NCBI RefSeq assembly: GCF_014192515.1
Contig: NZ_JACHYB010000001.1
Coordinates: 1,054,001 to 1,118,000 of the forward strand
DNA length: 64,000 bases
Direction of reading: 5' to 3'
From: Microbacter margulisiae
GTDB taxonomy: Bacteria; Bacteroidota; Bacteroidia; Bacteroidales; Paludibacteraceae
Part shown: one piece after another, positions 47,960 to 57,759 of the stretch
Layout: every line of letters starts with the position of its first letter
How positions within the stretch are numbered: the first letter of the stretch is position 1
Notes under the pieces: model-generated
What the model saw: only the letters and a program-made list of their open reading frames with translations
Told to the model about the DNA's origin: nothing
Database searches by the model: none
Position numbers and translations under genes: made by a program

Positions 47960-48205
47960 TTAGGATTTTTTACCTACAATTTTTTTAGGGAACAGATAGA
48001 ATTTCAAGTTTTTTCGGAAAACAAAGATATGAGTCAGCACAAGAATATACAACACAAAGCCGTTCGCTTTATGCACTTCCATAATGACGTGACTATGGAT
48101 TTCAAATAGAAAACTCAAAATGGTTAATGCTTGTGTGATGGCACTTAATAATAAAAGTGACAGGCTGATTTGCCGAACTAATTGAGCGGGGGTTTTGTTA
48201 CTCAT
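47960..48205 (-). CDS. Small two-helix membrane protein (DUF4405-like, possibly haem-binding)
   Basis: 81 residues with two hydrophobic helices (about 9-33 and 48-65) and a basic C-terminus. Histidines at the helix borders (EIHSHVIMEVHKANG and LVLTHIFVF) recall the HxxxG...H pattern of small cytochrome-b-like DUF4405 proteins; haem binding is inference. A good promoter lies 26 bases upstream, which supports a real gene despite its size. It faces the GT4 gene and has no operon partner. Confidence 0.6.
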   Translation of the reverse strand: MSNKTPAQLVRQISLSLLLLSAITQALTILSFLFEIHSHVIMEVHKANGFVLYILVLTHIFVFRKNLKFYLFPKKIVGKKS

Positions 48206-48231
48206 AAGAATTGAATTTAATGCTTTAGTCG

Positions 48232-48264
48232 CAAATATAAAGCAATGTAATACTCATTTCCAAA
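48232..48264 (-). promoter_or_regulatory. Bacteroidetes-type promoter of the small membrane protein gene
   Basis: On the minus strand TTTG (48264-48261), 21 bases, TATATTTG (48239-48232). Confidence 0.7.
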
Positions 48265-48379
48265 TGTAGCTGATATTTTTTAGCACAATCCTTTTACAAT
48301 TCTGTTTTGTTAAAAATCGATGTAAAAACAATCCAAAGCTTGCAATACTTTACAGAAATGATTTACAAGACCTTAAACA

Positions 48380-51064
48380 TTATTCTTGAACGTTTTTATT
48401 TTCTTTTTTTCTAAGTTTCATCGAAGCCTCAATGCGTAAAAGTTGCTCTCCTATACCAATCTTGTATCCGGCAGAAAAATAATAAATCTGCCCTGCCTTA
48501 TCCATTAAAAGGACAAGCGGAAGATTTGCCGGGCTTCCCTGATTGTAGATAGCCGAAATAGCCTTCACTAAATGATCTGACAAATCAATCCCCTCCAAAC
48601 GATTTGCGGGCAACGCATAGGTTGCTAGTTCATTCGATTGTTGTGCATTCATCTGCGACATGGCAAAAACAAATTTCACATCTCCTTGATTGAAATAGTT
48701 GATATACGAGCCTAAATCATTAAGGATGTGTTTTGATGGTTCTTTATCAGGATCAAGTAATATCAACGCCATGTCTTTCCCTCCGGAAAGTGAAGCCAAC
48801 GACACAGGTGTTGTACTATCTAACGGTTTTATATACAAATCATTCAAATTAAGTTTGCCGGATGCGGCCAATATATTTTTCGGTTGGCGCAACTGTACTT
48901 TAATCGTCGTCTCCTGTCCTTTTTTAATTTGAAAATAGGTTAGTGAACTTAACACAGAGCCGTCTTGCAACCGGTTTCCCGTAACCAAAACATAATGCCC
49001 TATCGCCAAAGGAATCTGTTGCGGGAAATCGGTCACCTTCTTATCTTCATCAAAATATAGAGTATGATACGTTCCATTCCGTAACTCGCCAATAGTAAAA
49101 TGCAAGTAATATTGAGGCACCATCGGATTGTCTCCATTCAGCAAATGCAATGATCCTAATACCGGATTTGCAATTGCATGAGCAGAAAAGACGGCGCGTA
49201 GCCATTTCCCTTGTTTCATATATTCAGGAAATTGTGTCTCCGGATTCAGGCGTGCCGGTATGCCAAAAGTGCGGCATGCAGCTACAAAAAACAAATCCCG
49301 TGACTTCTTATCAGCCAATCGCATTAAAAATACGCCTTCGGGAGAAATATAGGAATGGGAATATACATTAGCATCGTCATTAATGGTTATTTGGTGTTGC
49401 ATCCAATTGATCAGCACATGAATATTGTCGCGGGTTTTCAATACCATTTCATACCCGAATTGATTTGACAGGAAACTTCTCCATGCAGATAAGTTCTCCG
49501 TCGCAATTCGCGGATTGAGCACATAACGGATAAACTGGCCGTCACTGATCCCCTGCTCCCTCCCTTCGGGTCTGACAGCATAACGGAGCTGGCTTATCAG
49601 GACAGAGGCCCGTAAGTCGCTGAAGTCTTTGTCAGATAACTGAGCTGCCATGGCCAACACGTACTTGCGGGAGATTTCTGCACCTTGGCTCAGATAAGTT
49701 TCCACCTGCGCCCAGTTCCCATAGCTTTTTTGGATAAAGCCAACGACAGTATCTGAGGAAAGATGTAGCTTCTGTGCTAACGCTCCAGCCCATAGTGAAT
49801 CTTTAAATGTTGCCATGTAAGCATTCCGAATCGAATCTTCGTGTGCCAGTCGCAGATCATTGTATTTTTCCTGTTGCGGCGTAACATGGGACATCACTTT
49901 TTGAGCAGGTGGCGGAACCATATAATAATCATCGGTAACATTATCCAGACTGGTTTTATCCAACACAAGCGTGAGGGAACCTGTTGTTGGCACTGACAGT
50001 TTTGCATAACCGAATATGCCGTTTTTAGATGCCCATATCAATATATCCCCCAAGCCAAGAGATAAATGTGTCTGACCCGATTTGTCCGTATATGTAGTGG
50101 CTATGGGATAGTATTCGGCATAGTTGTAAAGTTTAAACTCGACCTTTGCGCTATCAACGGGCGTCCCGTCAACATGCATTACCTTGATGGTAACATTTCT
50201 TACGGGTGCATAATTAGATGTCAAATTAAGGTTTGAAAAACGATCATTGGCAACCACAACCTGATCTTGCCCATAATAACGGCCAAACGCTCTGGAATCT
50301 GCCAGCATGATCCGTTTTACCGGCTCGCTGAACCAACCCATATCTAAATCAGGAGCAGGTTCACATGCTCCCATATAATGCCATTTGCCATTTATCCAGA
50401 CTTCGACCCAGGCATGGTTATCATCCGAATGTGCCCACCGGGGCGTGTATACCTGACGTGCCGGAATCCCTACCGTTCGTAAAGCAGCCACCGTAAAGGT
50501 GGATTCTTCTCCACACCGGCCAAATGATTTGTTCATGGTGTTTAATGGTGAGCTGGTACGGTCATCGGTCCCTCTGTAGGTCACTTTTTCATGACACCAG
50601 TGATTGATTTCCAGCGCTGCTTCTTTCATGTCCAACCCTTGGATACGAGCTTTTAATATGGGATACATTTTCAACCGGAATGAATCCAAATGTTCGTTAT
50701 TGACCCGCAGAGGCAACACGAAATGAAGAAACACGTCTTCAGGAATCTTTTTTCCCCATGGCATTTCTGCGCGGGCTTCTAATGTCCGTTGCACATTTTT
50801 ATAGAAAAAAGAGGGTGAATAATCTGCCATATCGCTTAAGGGCATATAGGCATACAAAAAACGCATGGCCTGTTTTGCATCCTGTGTCATCGGCTTTTGC
50901 AAATAATGCCATATTTCCGTTCTGCTATGTGCAGTTAGTTTTTGCTGCACTGCCAGCATACGTCTTATATCCTGCAAACGCTCAGAATTGGAAATGAATT
51001 GCCCCCAAATGGAGCTTCCCAAAATTTGAGATAGGAACAAAATAATAAACAGCCGTGTTTTCAT
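48380..51064 (-). CDS. Exported transglutaminase-like cysteine protein
   Basis: 894-residue protein with signal peptide 1-22 (SSIWGQ). A leading helical part carries the family block MPWGKKIPEDVFLHFVLPLRV. The transglutaminase-like core is at about 150-240: catalytic C184 in GRCGEESTF, H217 in DDNHAWVEVW, then WHYMGACEPAP where the third catalytic residue, Asp in most relatives, is Gly. Beta-rich carboxypeptidase-like segments follow (about 285-370), then a second degenerate transglutaminase-like part (about 530-620) and a thioredoxin-like end. GRCGE...H.W.EV...W....ACE resembles the peptide:N-glycanase core, and the gene ends a run of N-glycan-type glycosidases in the same orientation. Deglycosylating amidase or protease activity is inference. 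Confidence 0.82.
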   Translation of the reverse strand: MKTRLFIILFLSQILGSSIWGQFISNSERLQDIRRMLAVQQKLTAHSRTEIWHYLQKPMTQDAKQAMRFLYAYMPLSDMADYSPSFFYKNVQRTLEARAEMPWGKKIPEDVFLHFVLPLRVNNEHLDSFRLKMYPILKARIQGLDMKEAALEINHWCHEKVTYRGTDDRTSSPLNTMNKSFGRCGEESTFTVAALRTVGIPARQVYTPRWAHSDDNHAWVEVWINGKWHYMGACEPAPDLDMGWFSEPVKRIMLADSRAFGRYYGQDQVVVANDRFSNLNLTSNYAPVRNVTIKVMHVDGTPVDSAKVEFKLYNYAEYYPIATTYTDKSGQTHLSLGLGDILIWASKNGIFGYAKLSVPTTGSLTLVLDKTSLDNVTDDYYMVPPPAQKVMSHVTPQQEKYNDLRLAHEDSIRNAYMATFKDSLWAGALAQKLHLSSDTVVGFIQKSYGNWAQVETYLSQGAEISRKYVLAMAAQLSDKDFSDLRASVLISQLRYAVRPEGREQGISDGQFIRYVLNPRIATENLSAWRSFLSNQFGYEMVLKTRDNIHVLINWMQHQITINDDANVYSHSYISPEGVFLMRLADKKSRDLFFVAACRTFGIPARLNPETQFPEYMKQGKWLRAVFSAHAIANPVLGSLHLLNGDNPMVPQYYLHFTIGELRNGTYHTLYFDEDKKVTDFPQQIPLAIGHYVLVTGNRLQDGSVLSSLTYFQIKKGQETTIKVQLRQPKNILAASGKLNLNDLYIKPLDSTTPVSLASLSGGKDMALILLDPDKEPSKHILNDLGSYINYFNQGDVKFVFAMSQMNAQQSNELATYALPANRLEGIDLSDHLVKAISAIYNQGSPANLPLVLLMDKAGQIYYFSAGYKIGIGEQLLRIEASMKLRKKENKNVQE

Positions 51065-51079
51065 ATGTTTATAATTGAT

Positions 51080-51195
51080 TTTTAAAGGTCACATGGAACT
51101 CGCACATAAACATTTCTTTGTGTGTCATGCTTTATTTGTCGTGCTCGTTTCATATGATAATAATTTTATTTTAAAGGATGTATGGAACTCGTCAA
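51080..51195. repeat. Leader repeat, copy B and partial copy C
   Basis: Upstream of the transglutaminase-like gene: block 1 (TTTTAAAGGTCACATGGAAC at 51080-51099) and block 2 (CGTGCTCGTTTCATA at 51140-51154), 60 bases apart as in copy A at 30284. A second block 1 follows (TTTTAAAGGATGTATGGAAC at 51169-51188), preceded by GATAATAA as in copy A. The remaining gap to the GH2 stop (51196-51312) shows nothing else. Confidence 0.55.
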
Positions 51196-51312
51196 AGCAA
51201 TCATCTACTTGGACATGGGTTATTTTATGGCTCGTTTCCTGTCATTACGCTTATTAAAGGCTCCTTGTTTAAACATCTATGCTATACTTAGTCCTATTTT
51301 ATCAAACCATCA

Positions 51313-53931
51313 TCAAAACGATAGTTTTACCGTTTGTTCTTTTACATTCCACCCGCTTATCTGCAGAGCACATTTTTCAAAGGGTTTCTCTGACGAAATA
51401 TGCACCTCCCGGGTTTCTCCAGGCAAAACAGAAAGGTAGTTATTGTCATAGAACACCGGTAAAATTCTTTTCCCTGTTGCCGGATCAACCACTGAAAGCC
51501 GGATGAAAAATGCTACCGGATTACCGGAGGGATTCGTCAATGAAACCCGAATGGATGTATCCGATAATTCTTTTGTCACCAAATGCACCTTTGCTTCCGG
51601 CATATGGCTTAATCCGGTATAATTGCCTATTGTATCGGGAATCCAGTATAAATTACCGGATAAAACATGCCGGTTTGCATCCAGTAATTGCAACTGAAGG
51701 AAACCGCCTCCTTGACGGCGCAAGGCGTCCAACTGATCTTCAACGGAAAAGAAGGGTTGTACGGAAGAGGGGCTTATGTATATGAATTGTGTGTTGTCAG
51801 GATTCTTTTTGCCATTCAGTTCTATGGTGAATTCTCTTAACATGATATTCCGATAGGGTTGAAAGGTGTTATTCACTGTCATGATCATCCCTGTTACCGG
51901 GTTGCACATTATATGCAGCGGTTCGGCTCCGCATCGTAACCCATATAAGCAGGCATTGGGATCCAGGTAATAATCATACATTTGTCCTCTTAATGCTGTC
52001 CATGGATTTTGGGTTTTCCATATGATAAAGCCTGTGTACCAATCCCACATATGAGCGCTAAAGCCTTCCGCCAACGCCCGGTATTGGTCGTAGTTTACTA
52101 ATTGTGCTATTTCGCAATAATCTGCCAGTGTTTTTGGGGTGCCGTATCGTTTTATGTGATTCCCGTATCCGATAAACTTATGGTATTCCCATACCGAGTC
52201 AAGGTGATCGGAATCTGGAATCACAAGATCGTGTTCCGGGATAAAGCGTTTTAACGATTCAATATCGCCCATGCCCACAGAGCCTACTTCGGAATTAAAC
52301 GGGAAGGTCCGGTCATTCCAAAAATGATCGGGATCCTGAATGCCATAGGGGCCATCGCCGTTACCGCCTAATGAATTATAGGACATGCTATCTGTATTGG
52401 AGTATTCGAAAAAGTATCGTGTCCCGTCCAGTTTTGGCAATATCGAATCTTCCAGTTGATTCAGAATATCATTGGGAGGGGTAATCTCATTCCCGCCGCA
52501 CCAGAAAGCCAGGGAAGGGTGGTTGCGAAGCATCCGGATTTGATCTTTCATGGAGGCTAACACCAATGCGTGGTCATCAGGATAGTTGCGGCGTGTCCAT
52601 TGGTCGTTTTTTTTCATCGGGTCTTTCCATCTGCCATTGCAATCTCCTGAAAACCAAAAATCCTGAAAAACCAATAGGCCATATTTATCACAGGCATTAT
52701 AGAACTCCGGCCTTTCGGTCAACGCTCCCCCCCATACGCGGATCAGGTTCAGGTTCATTTCTTTGTGAAACCGTATTTCTGCATTGTACCGCCCGGGACT
52801 GAAACGGAGCATTTCATCTGATATGATCCAGTCTCCTCCTTTAATAAAGATCTTTTGCCCGTTCACATAGACCTTGCGGCTTCTTGTATGTTCATCCCAT
52901 GATGTTTCAATTTGCCGGATACCAATGTTTTGCGATGCTTCATCCAATACCTTGTGGTTGTCGGAAATAAATTGAAAACGAACGTTATATAGAGCTTGAT
53001 CTCCGTAGCCATTGGGCCACCATAAACGGGGATTCTGCAAAGTATAGTCACTGAAATGAACCATCTGCGTACTCTTTGGGAGCAGATCTACATTCTTTTT
53101 AATAACTTGATTATTAATAGTGTATTGCACTTCTCCTTTCATTTCGTCATCCGTCGGATTTTCTATGGCTATGGATGCTTTTATGATCGCCGGATCCTGT
53201 GTCCTAGCATCCGGAAACCGCTTTCCGGGAACCAGCGTTATGATATGGGGATTTTTAAGCAAGACACCTTTGGTTTCGAGAAGGGTCACTTTATCCCAGA
53301 TTCCGGTGTTGCGATCGGGAATGGGCTGTATCCAATCCCATCCTGCAGGGTATTGAATGGCTACATTCCTGGCAATGGTGCCATCTCCCCCTTGTCCGCC
53401 ATTGGGATTGCCTACCGGATCGGGCGGATAGACGATGACTGCCAGACGGTTTTCCCCGTTTTTTGCCAATAAGGAGGTGATGTTGTAGGATTGCCTCAAA
53501 AACATGCCGTAATGTCTTTGTTCATTTACTTTATGTCCGTTCAAATAGATATCACAGGCGTAATTAACACCGTGAAAGTTGAGATATACCTGTTCATCCC
53601 CCTGTGGAAAGGATTCTCGAAAATTATTTACAAACCAGTAGGTGTAATAATCACGTCCTGCATGGTAGATATCCGGAATCTTTTTGTTGTTCATGCCATA
53701 GAACGGATCCGGAAAGATTTTGTCGTTGAGTAATGTGGTAAGTACCGTTCCGGGTACCGTTGCCGGCAACCAATGGTGTAACGGAAATGATACGTTACTG
53801 AGTTGCGTCCCGCTAGCATGCACCTTTTCTATATTCCGGCATTGCCACCCTTTGTTCAGTTCATATTCCTGATGTGCAAATACATTCAGGAAAAATCCAC
53901 ATAAAATAAAAAGCAAAAAACGAGTTTTCAT
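51313..53931 (-). CDS. Glycoside hydrolase family 2, beta-mannosidase / endo-beta-mannosidase-like
   Basis: 872-residue exported GH2 enzyme. Signal peptide about 1-20. Jelly-roll domain 25-210 (LNFHGVNYACDIYLNGHKV), Ig-like domain, then the catalytic barrel from about 330 with acid/base E482 (WCGGNE) and nucleophile E548 (FNSEVGS). The segment NPWTALRGQMYDYYLDPNACLYGLRCGAEPLHI resembles, from memory, plant mannosylglycoprotein endo-beta-mannosidase and exo-glucosaminidases. In this locus, cleavage of the Man-beta-1,4-GlcNAc bond of the N-glycan core is the most likely job. Start MKTRFLLFIL at 53931 is chosen; the longer frame to 53982 would overlap the GH20 gene. Gap to GH20 is 44 bases. Confidence 0.85.
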   Translation of the reverse strand: MKTRFLLFILCGFFLNVFAHQEYELNKGWQCRNIEKVHASGTQLSNVSFPLHHWLPATVPGTVLTTLLNDKIFPDPFYGMNNKKIPDIYHAGRDYYTYWFVNNFRESFPQGDEQVYLNFHGVNYACDIYLNGHKVNEQRHYGMFLRQSYNITSLLAKNGENRLAVIVYPPDPVGNPNGGQGGDGTIARNVAIQYPAGWDWIQPIPDRNTGIWDKVTLLETKGVLLKNPHIITLVPGKRFPDARTQDPAIIKASIAIENPTDDEMKGEVQYTINNQVIKKNVDLLPKSTQMVHFSDYTLQNPRLWWPNGYGDQALYNVRFQFISDNHKVLDEASQNIGIRQIETSWDEHTRSRKVYVNGQKIFIKGGDWIISDEMLRFSPGRYNAEIRFHKEMNLNLIRVWGGALTERPEFYNACDKYGLLVFQDFWFSGDCNGRWKDPMKKNDQWTRRNYPDDHALVLASMKDQIRMLRNHPSLAFWCGGNEITPPNDILNQLEDSILPKLDGTRYFFEYSNTDSMSYNSLGGNGDGPYGIQDPDHFWNDRTFPFNSEVGSVGMGDIESLKRFIPEHDLVIPDSDHLDSVWEYHKFIGYGNHIKRYGTPKTLADYCEIAQLVNYDQYRALAEGFSAHMWDWYTGFIIWKTQNPWTALRGQMYDYYLDPNACLYGLRCGAEPLHIMCNPVTGMIMTVNNTFQPYRNIMLREFTIELNGKKNPDNTQFIYISPSSVQPFFSVEDQLDALRRQGGGFLQLQLLDANRHVLSGNLYWIPDTIGNYTGLSHMPEAKVHLVTKELSDTSIRVSLTNPSGNPVAFFIRLSVVDPATGKRILPVFYDNNYLSVLPGETREVHISSEKPFEKCALQISGWNVKEQTVKLSF

Positions 53932-53975
53932 GATCATTATAATGTAAGCATAATCCAAAGAATCAACAGAAAGTT

Positions 53976-56231
53976 TTACCAAACTACAATCTCATCGGTA
54001 AACAACCAACCCCCATGCGAAGCATCTATCTCTGCAATATACCGGACAAACCGACCTTGTGCCGCTCCTGCCCAGCCAAAATTCTTAAACAATAAACCAT
54101 TTGCTTTATCTGAGATTGTATTTTTAATGCGGGTCAATTCTGAAAAATTTTTCCCATCATTTGATACTTCAATAATAACGTCTTTGGGAAAATAAATTTC
54201 AGGGCCAATAGTCTGCATAAAATTAGCATGAATAGAAGACAATTTCTCTATTTTACCTAAATCGATGGTAACATCCACATTATTATTCAAAAATCCCTGC
54301 CAATGCCCATCTCCATAATCCTGTCCACCACATAACCCATCAATTAAAGTGTTTTTACCTGATCCGGGATAAGCCTGGCTATAAGGAGCATTATAAATAA
54401 TCGTTTTATCAATTGCCTCATGGTAATCTAAATGCTGAATCGACACTTTCCCTTCAGGAACATTATTTTGAAACAACTGTGCTGAAACAATCTTTGATCC
54501 TTTTACCGGAAATGGTTTTTTGTAACATAACGAATGTATAGTAGGTTGAGTTCCATTAAGTGTGTAATGAATGGTGGAAGGATATTTTTCTGAATCCAAA
54601 TTCACTAAAAATTCCTTCTTAGGATAATTGGCAGTATAGTTAATTGAAATTTCATTAGACAAGGTAAATGGAAGATAACCTTTCGATAATAAATAAGGGA
54701 TATGCACATTGACACGCTGCTTAAAATTCTGCCATGATTTCTGTCCTGGCATGGTCCATGCCACTTCAGCAAGGGCCAATAAACGAGGATACATCATATA
54801 TTCAGCATGTTCTGGTGTAGGTACGTATTCTGTCCATAAACAGCCTTCCACTCCCATGACTAGTTTAGCTTCCTGGGGAGTAAAAACTAATGGTACCGGA
54901 TTGTAAGAGTACACTTTTTCAATGGGCAAGTATCCACCTATAGCTTCAGGTTGAGTTGAAGGATCTGCTTGGTAATGATCAAAGTAGCAATATTGTCCTG
55001 GTGCCATAATGACTTTATGCCCGCTTTTTACTGCTGCGATGCCTCCATCTTCTCCTCTCCATGATTCTACAGCTGCATTGGGAGCTAATCCTCCTTCAAG
55101 AATTTCATCCCATCCTAAAAGTTTTCTACCATGTGCATTCAAAAAGTTTTCAATTCGCTTAATGAAGTAACTTTGTAATTGATCTACATTAGTCAGATGC
55201 TCCTCTTTCATACGTTCCTGACATTTCGGACAGGTCTTCCATGCAGTTTTATCAGCTTCATCTCCTCCAATATGAATATATTTTGAGGGAAACAGTTTCA
55301 TGACTTCGGTTAATACATTTTCAAGAAATTGAAATGTTTCTTCATTCCCCACGCAAAAAACGCTATTGGTGTATGGTTTCCCGGAACATGATAATTGTGG
55401 GTAAACAGCCAGAACTTCTTCAGAATGTGCAGGCATTTCAATCTCAGGAATTATCGTTATATATCGTTTTGCAGCATATGCTACCACATCTCTGATTTGA
55501 TCTAAGGTATAATATCCCCCATGAGCCGATGAATCATTTTTATTTACATAATGACGATCAGAAGCCCACCAATTTGTCCATTTTTCTTGTTTTCTCCATG
55601 CTGCAACATCAGTCAATAAAGGATATTTCTTTATTTCAATTCGCCACCCTGGGCCATCCGTCAAATGCCAATGAAAACGATTAAGCTTATAATAAGCCAT
55701 CATATCCAGTTGTTTTTTAATAAAACCCACTGAAAAAAAATTCCGGGAAACATCCAAATGAAAACCTCTGTAAGCAAAGCGTGGCCAGTCTTTTATAACT
55801 AACGCCGGCAATCTCGATCCTTCCTCATTAAATTGAATGAGTTGCAAAAGTGTTTGGATGCCATAAAATATTCCCACATCAGATGATGCCCGAATTAAAA
55901 TAAGATGTTTCTTAATAACAAGTTGATACGCTTCTTTAGACACAAAAGAGGTATCTTTCGAGTCAATCCACAATTTTAACAGGTTAGCATGTTTTCTCGG
56001 CTCATTAATGAAGTGAACACGAGGAGTTGTGTTTAGATATTTAGAGAAACGTGTCACTAATGAATCAGGTAAATTAGTCCTCAGTAGCAATGGATTGTTC
56101 AAATCACAAAATGAATGGGTCAATTGCACTGATTGTGGTTGAGGAATAATATCCAAACGTGGCTTAGCCATTAGTAGCGTCAACATTCCCAATTCCAAAA
56201 TAATAATGCAAAAAATACGTTTGTACTGCAT
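53976..56231 (-). CDS. Beta-N-acetylhexosaminidase, GH20
   Basis: 751-residue exported enzyme that removes terminal GlcNAc/GalNAc by substrate-assisted catalysis. Signal peptide 1-22. GH20b domain at about 25-150, then the barrel starting RFAYRGFHLDVSRNFF, with catalytic pair D324-E325 in HIGGDEAD, the HWHLTDGPGWR block at 187-197 and YCYFDHYQADP near 420. The C-terminal 150 residues look like a carbohydrate-binding F5/8 discoidin-type domain (VTIDLGKIEKLSSIHANFM, VIIEVSNDGKNFSEL, RFVRYIAEI). Within the operon, the likely substrate is the GlcNAc left after mannose removal or GlcNAc antennae. Notably AT-rich compared with GH125/GH92. Confidence 0.95.
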   Translation of the reverse strand: MQYKRIFCIIILELGMLTLLMAKPRLDIIPQPQSVQLTHSFCDLNNPLLLRTNLPDSLVTRFSKYLNTTPRVHFINEPRKHANLLKLWIDSKDTSFVSKEAYQLVIKKHLILIRASSDVGIFYGIQTLLQLIQFNEEGSRLPALVIKDWPRFAYRGFHLDVSRNFFSVGFIKKQLDMMAYYKLNRFHWHLTDGPGWRIEIKKYPLLTDVAAWRKQEKWTNWWASDRHYVNKNDSSAHGGYYTLDQIRDVVAYAAKRYITIIPEIEMPAHSEEVLAVYPQLSCSGKPYTNSVFCVGNEETFQFLENVLTEVMKLFPSKYIHIGGDEADKTAWKTCPKCQERMKEEHLTNVDQLQSYFIKRIENFLNAHGRKLLGWDEILEGGLAPNAAVESWRGEDGGIAAVKSGHKVIMAPGQYCYFDHYQADPSTQPEAIGGYLPIEKVYSYNPVPLVFTPQEAKLVMGVEGCLWTEYVPTPEHAEYMMYPRLLALAEVAWTMPGQKSWQNFKQRVNVHIPYLLSKGYLPFTLSNEISINYTANYPKKEFLVNLDSEKYPSTIHYTLNGTQPTIHSLCYKKPFPVKGSKIVSAQLFQNNVPEGKVSIQHLDYHEAIDKTIIYNAPYSQAYPGSGKNTLIDGLCGGQDYGDGHWQGFLNNNVDVTIDLGKIEKLSSIHANFMQTIGPEIYFPKDVIIEVSNDGKNFSELTRIKNTISDKANGLLFKNFGWAGAAQGRFVRYIAEIDASHGGWLFTDEIVVW

Positions 56232-56284
56232 ATAGAGAAGAATATTTAATTCAATGAATCTATAAACATATTTCTAATTTAGGT

Positions 56285-57682
56285 TTAATGTGCAGCCTCC
56301 CTGTTTGATGTTTTGTCCAATTCAATTTTAAAAACTGTATCAAATAAATCTGGCCTTTCGAAAGTCTGATATACAGGCGTATTTACATTAATGAAAAAAT
56401 TATTTCTTTCAGAATTTCCCCACCATGAGGTGACTGATGGCATTTCTGCCCCGGTACTCAATAAATAAACACTCTTTACCTTTTGTGTTAAGCCTTGCAC
56501 ATTGATTGGTCCTAGATTGAGATTCATCCAATGGGCAAACAGCGTATCTCCTTTTTGTGTATAGCGACCCCAATCGGGCTTAGCTAGTGATGCAGCTCCG
56601 CAACCATAAATACTTGCGCTGTTTTTATCCATCCATTTCCCAATGGTGCTCAAAATCTCAACGCTCTTTTCAGGTATATTACCTTCTGCATCTGGCCCTA
56701 CATTCAACAGGAGATTACCATTCTTACTAACACAATTCACTAAAGATTGTATGATTAATGCCGGCGATTTCCAATTGTGGTCAAATGCGTCATAACCCCA
56801 ATTGTTATTCATCGTCATGCAGGTTTCCCACGGAATGGGATTTCCATAACGATCGGTCAATCCTTTGTCAGGTATGCCTTGTTCTGGTGTTTCAAAATCA
56901 CCATAACCCAAAACCCTGCCTGTTGTATCTGTTCCCTGATTAACTTCTAAGCGGTTATTCAGAATGATATCTGGCTGATATTTACGAATCATCTTCACCA
57001 ATTCTTTTGCCCCCCATTTTTCCCCGCTGTAATTATCAAAGGAATAATCAAACCACAGAATATCAATTTTTCCATAGTTTTTCATCAGTTCTTCTACTTG
57101 TCCGTGCATGTATTTCAGGTAATTATTCCAGTTAAAATGATGTTTGCTATAAGCAGAATCTCCTCGTTGAGGATGATTGCCTACATTTGGATAATCAGGA
57201 TGATGCCAGTCAATCAAAGAATAATAAAGACCCACTTTAATACCCTCAGCACGGAAAGCATCTAAAAATTCACGCACAATATCCCTCCCATGAAAATAAT
57301 GGGAAATAGTGTAAGTCGTTAATTTACTATCAAACATGCAAAAGCCATCATGATGTTTAGCCGTGAGTACAGCATATTTCACCCCCGCTGCTTTTGCTAT
57401 CTTCGCCCATTTTCTGGCATCAAAATCCTTTGGATTAAATTCTTCTACATAGCGTTCATATTGAGCGGTAGTAAGACGTTCATCAGATTTAACCCATTCT
57501 CCACGTGCAGGTACAGCATAAGCCCCAAAATGAATAAACATACCAAAACGCGCATCTCTCCACCAACGGGTACGTTCCACTATCTGATGATAATTTTTCA
57601 TATAGACTGCGCTTGGCTTCTCTTGAGAAGAAATCATAAAGGAACAAAAGATCACCATGACAAAAATGTATATTTTTTTCAT
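56285..57682 (-). CDS. Alpha-L-fucosidase, GH29
   Basis: 465-residue exported retaining fucosidase. Signal peptide about 1-20. Barrel motifs: WWRDARFGMFIHFGAYAVPARGEW, YAVLTAKHHDGFCMFDS, VGLYYSLIDWHHPDY, and the nucleophile D212 in KIDILWFDYSFDNY. Start MKKIYIFVM (57682) is used; eight further in-frame residues to 57706 do not look like part of a signal peptide. The likely target here is fucose on N-glycans (core or antennary). It has no obvious carbohydrate-binding module. Gap of 53 bases to GH20 and 77 to GH125. Confidence 0.95.
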   Translation of the reverse strand: MKKIYIFVMVIFCSFMISSQEKPSAVYMKNYHQIVERTRWWRDARFGMFIHFGAYAVPARGEWVKSDERLTTAQYERYVEEFNPKDFDARKWAKIAKAAGVKYAVLTAKHHDGFCMFDSKLTTYTISHYFHGRDIVREFLDAFRAEGIKVGLYYSLIDWHHPDYPNVGNHPQRGDSAYSKHHFNWNNYLKYMHGQVEELMKNYGKIDILWFDYSFDNYSGEKWGAKELVKMIRKYQPDIILNNRLEVNQGTDTTGRVLGYGDFETPEQGIPDKGLTDRYGNPIPWETCMTMNNNWGYDAFDHNWKSPALIIQSLVNCVSKNGNLLLNVGPDAEGNIPEKSVEILSTIGKWMDKNSASIYGCGAASLAKPDWGRYTQKGDTLFAHWMNLNLGPINVQGLTQKVKSVYLLSTGAEMPSVTSWWGNSERNNFFINVNTPVYQTFERPDLFDTVFKIELDKTSNREAAH

Positions 57683-57759
57683 AATATGAGACTTAAGATT
57701 CGACACTATATTTTACATGTTACTGCCTTATAAACAATTTCATAGTTAACTGGCTATAT

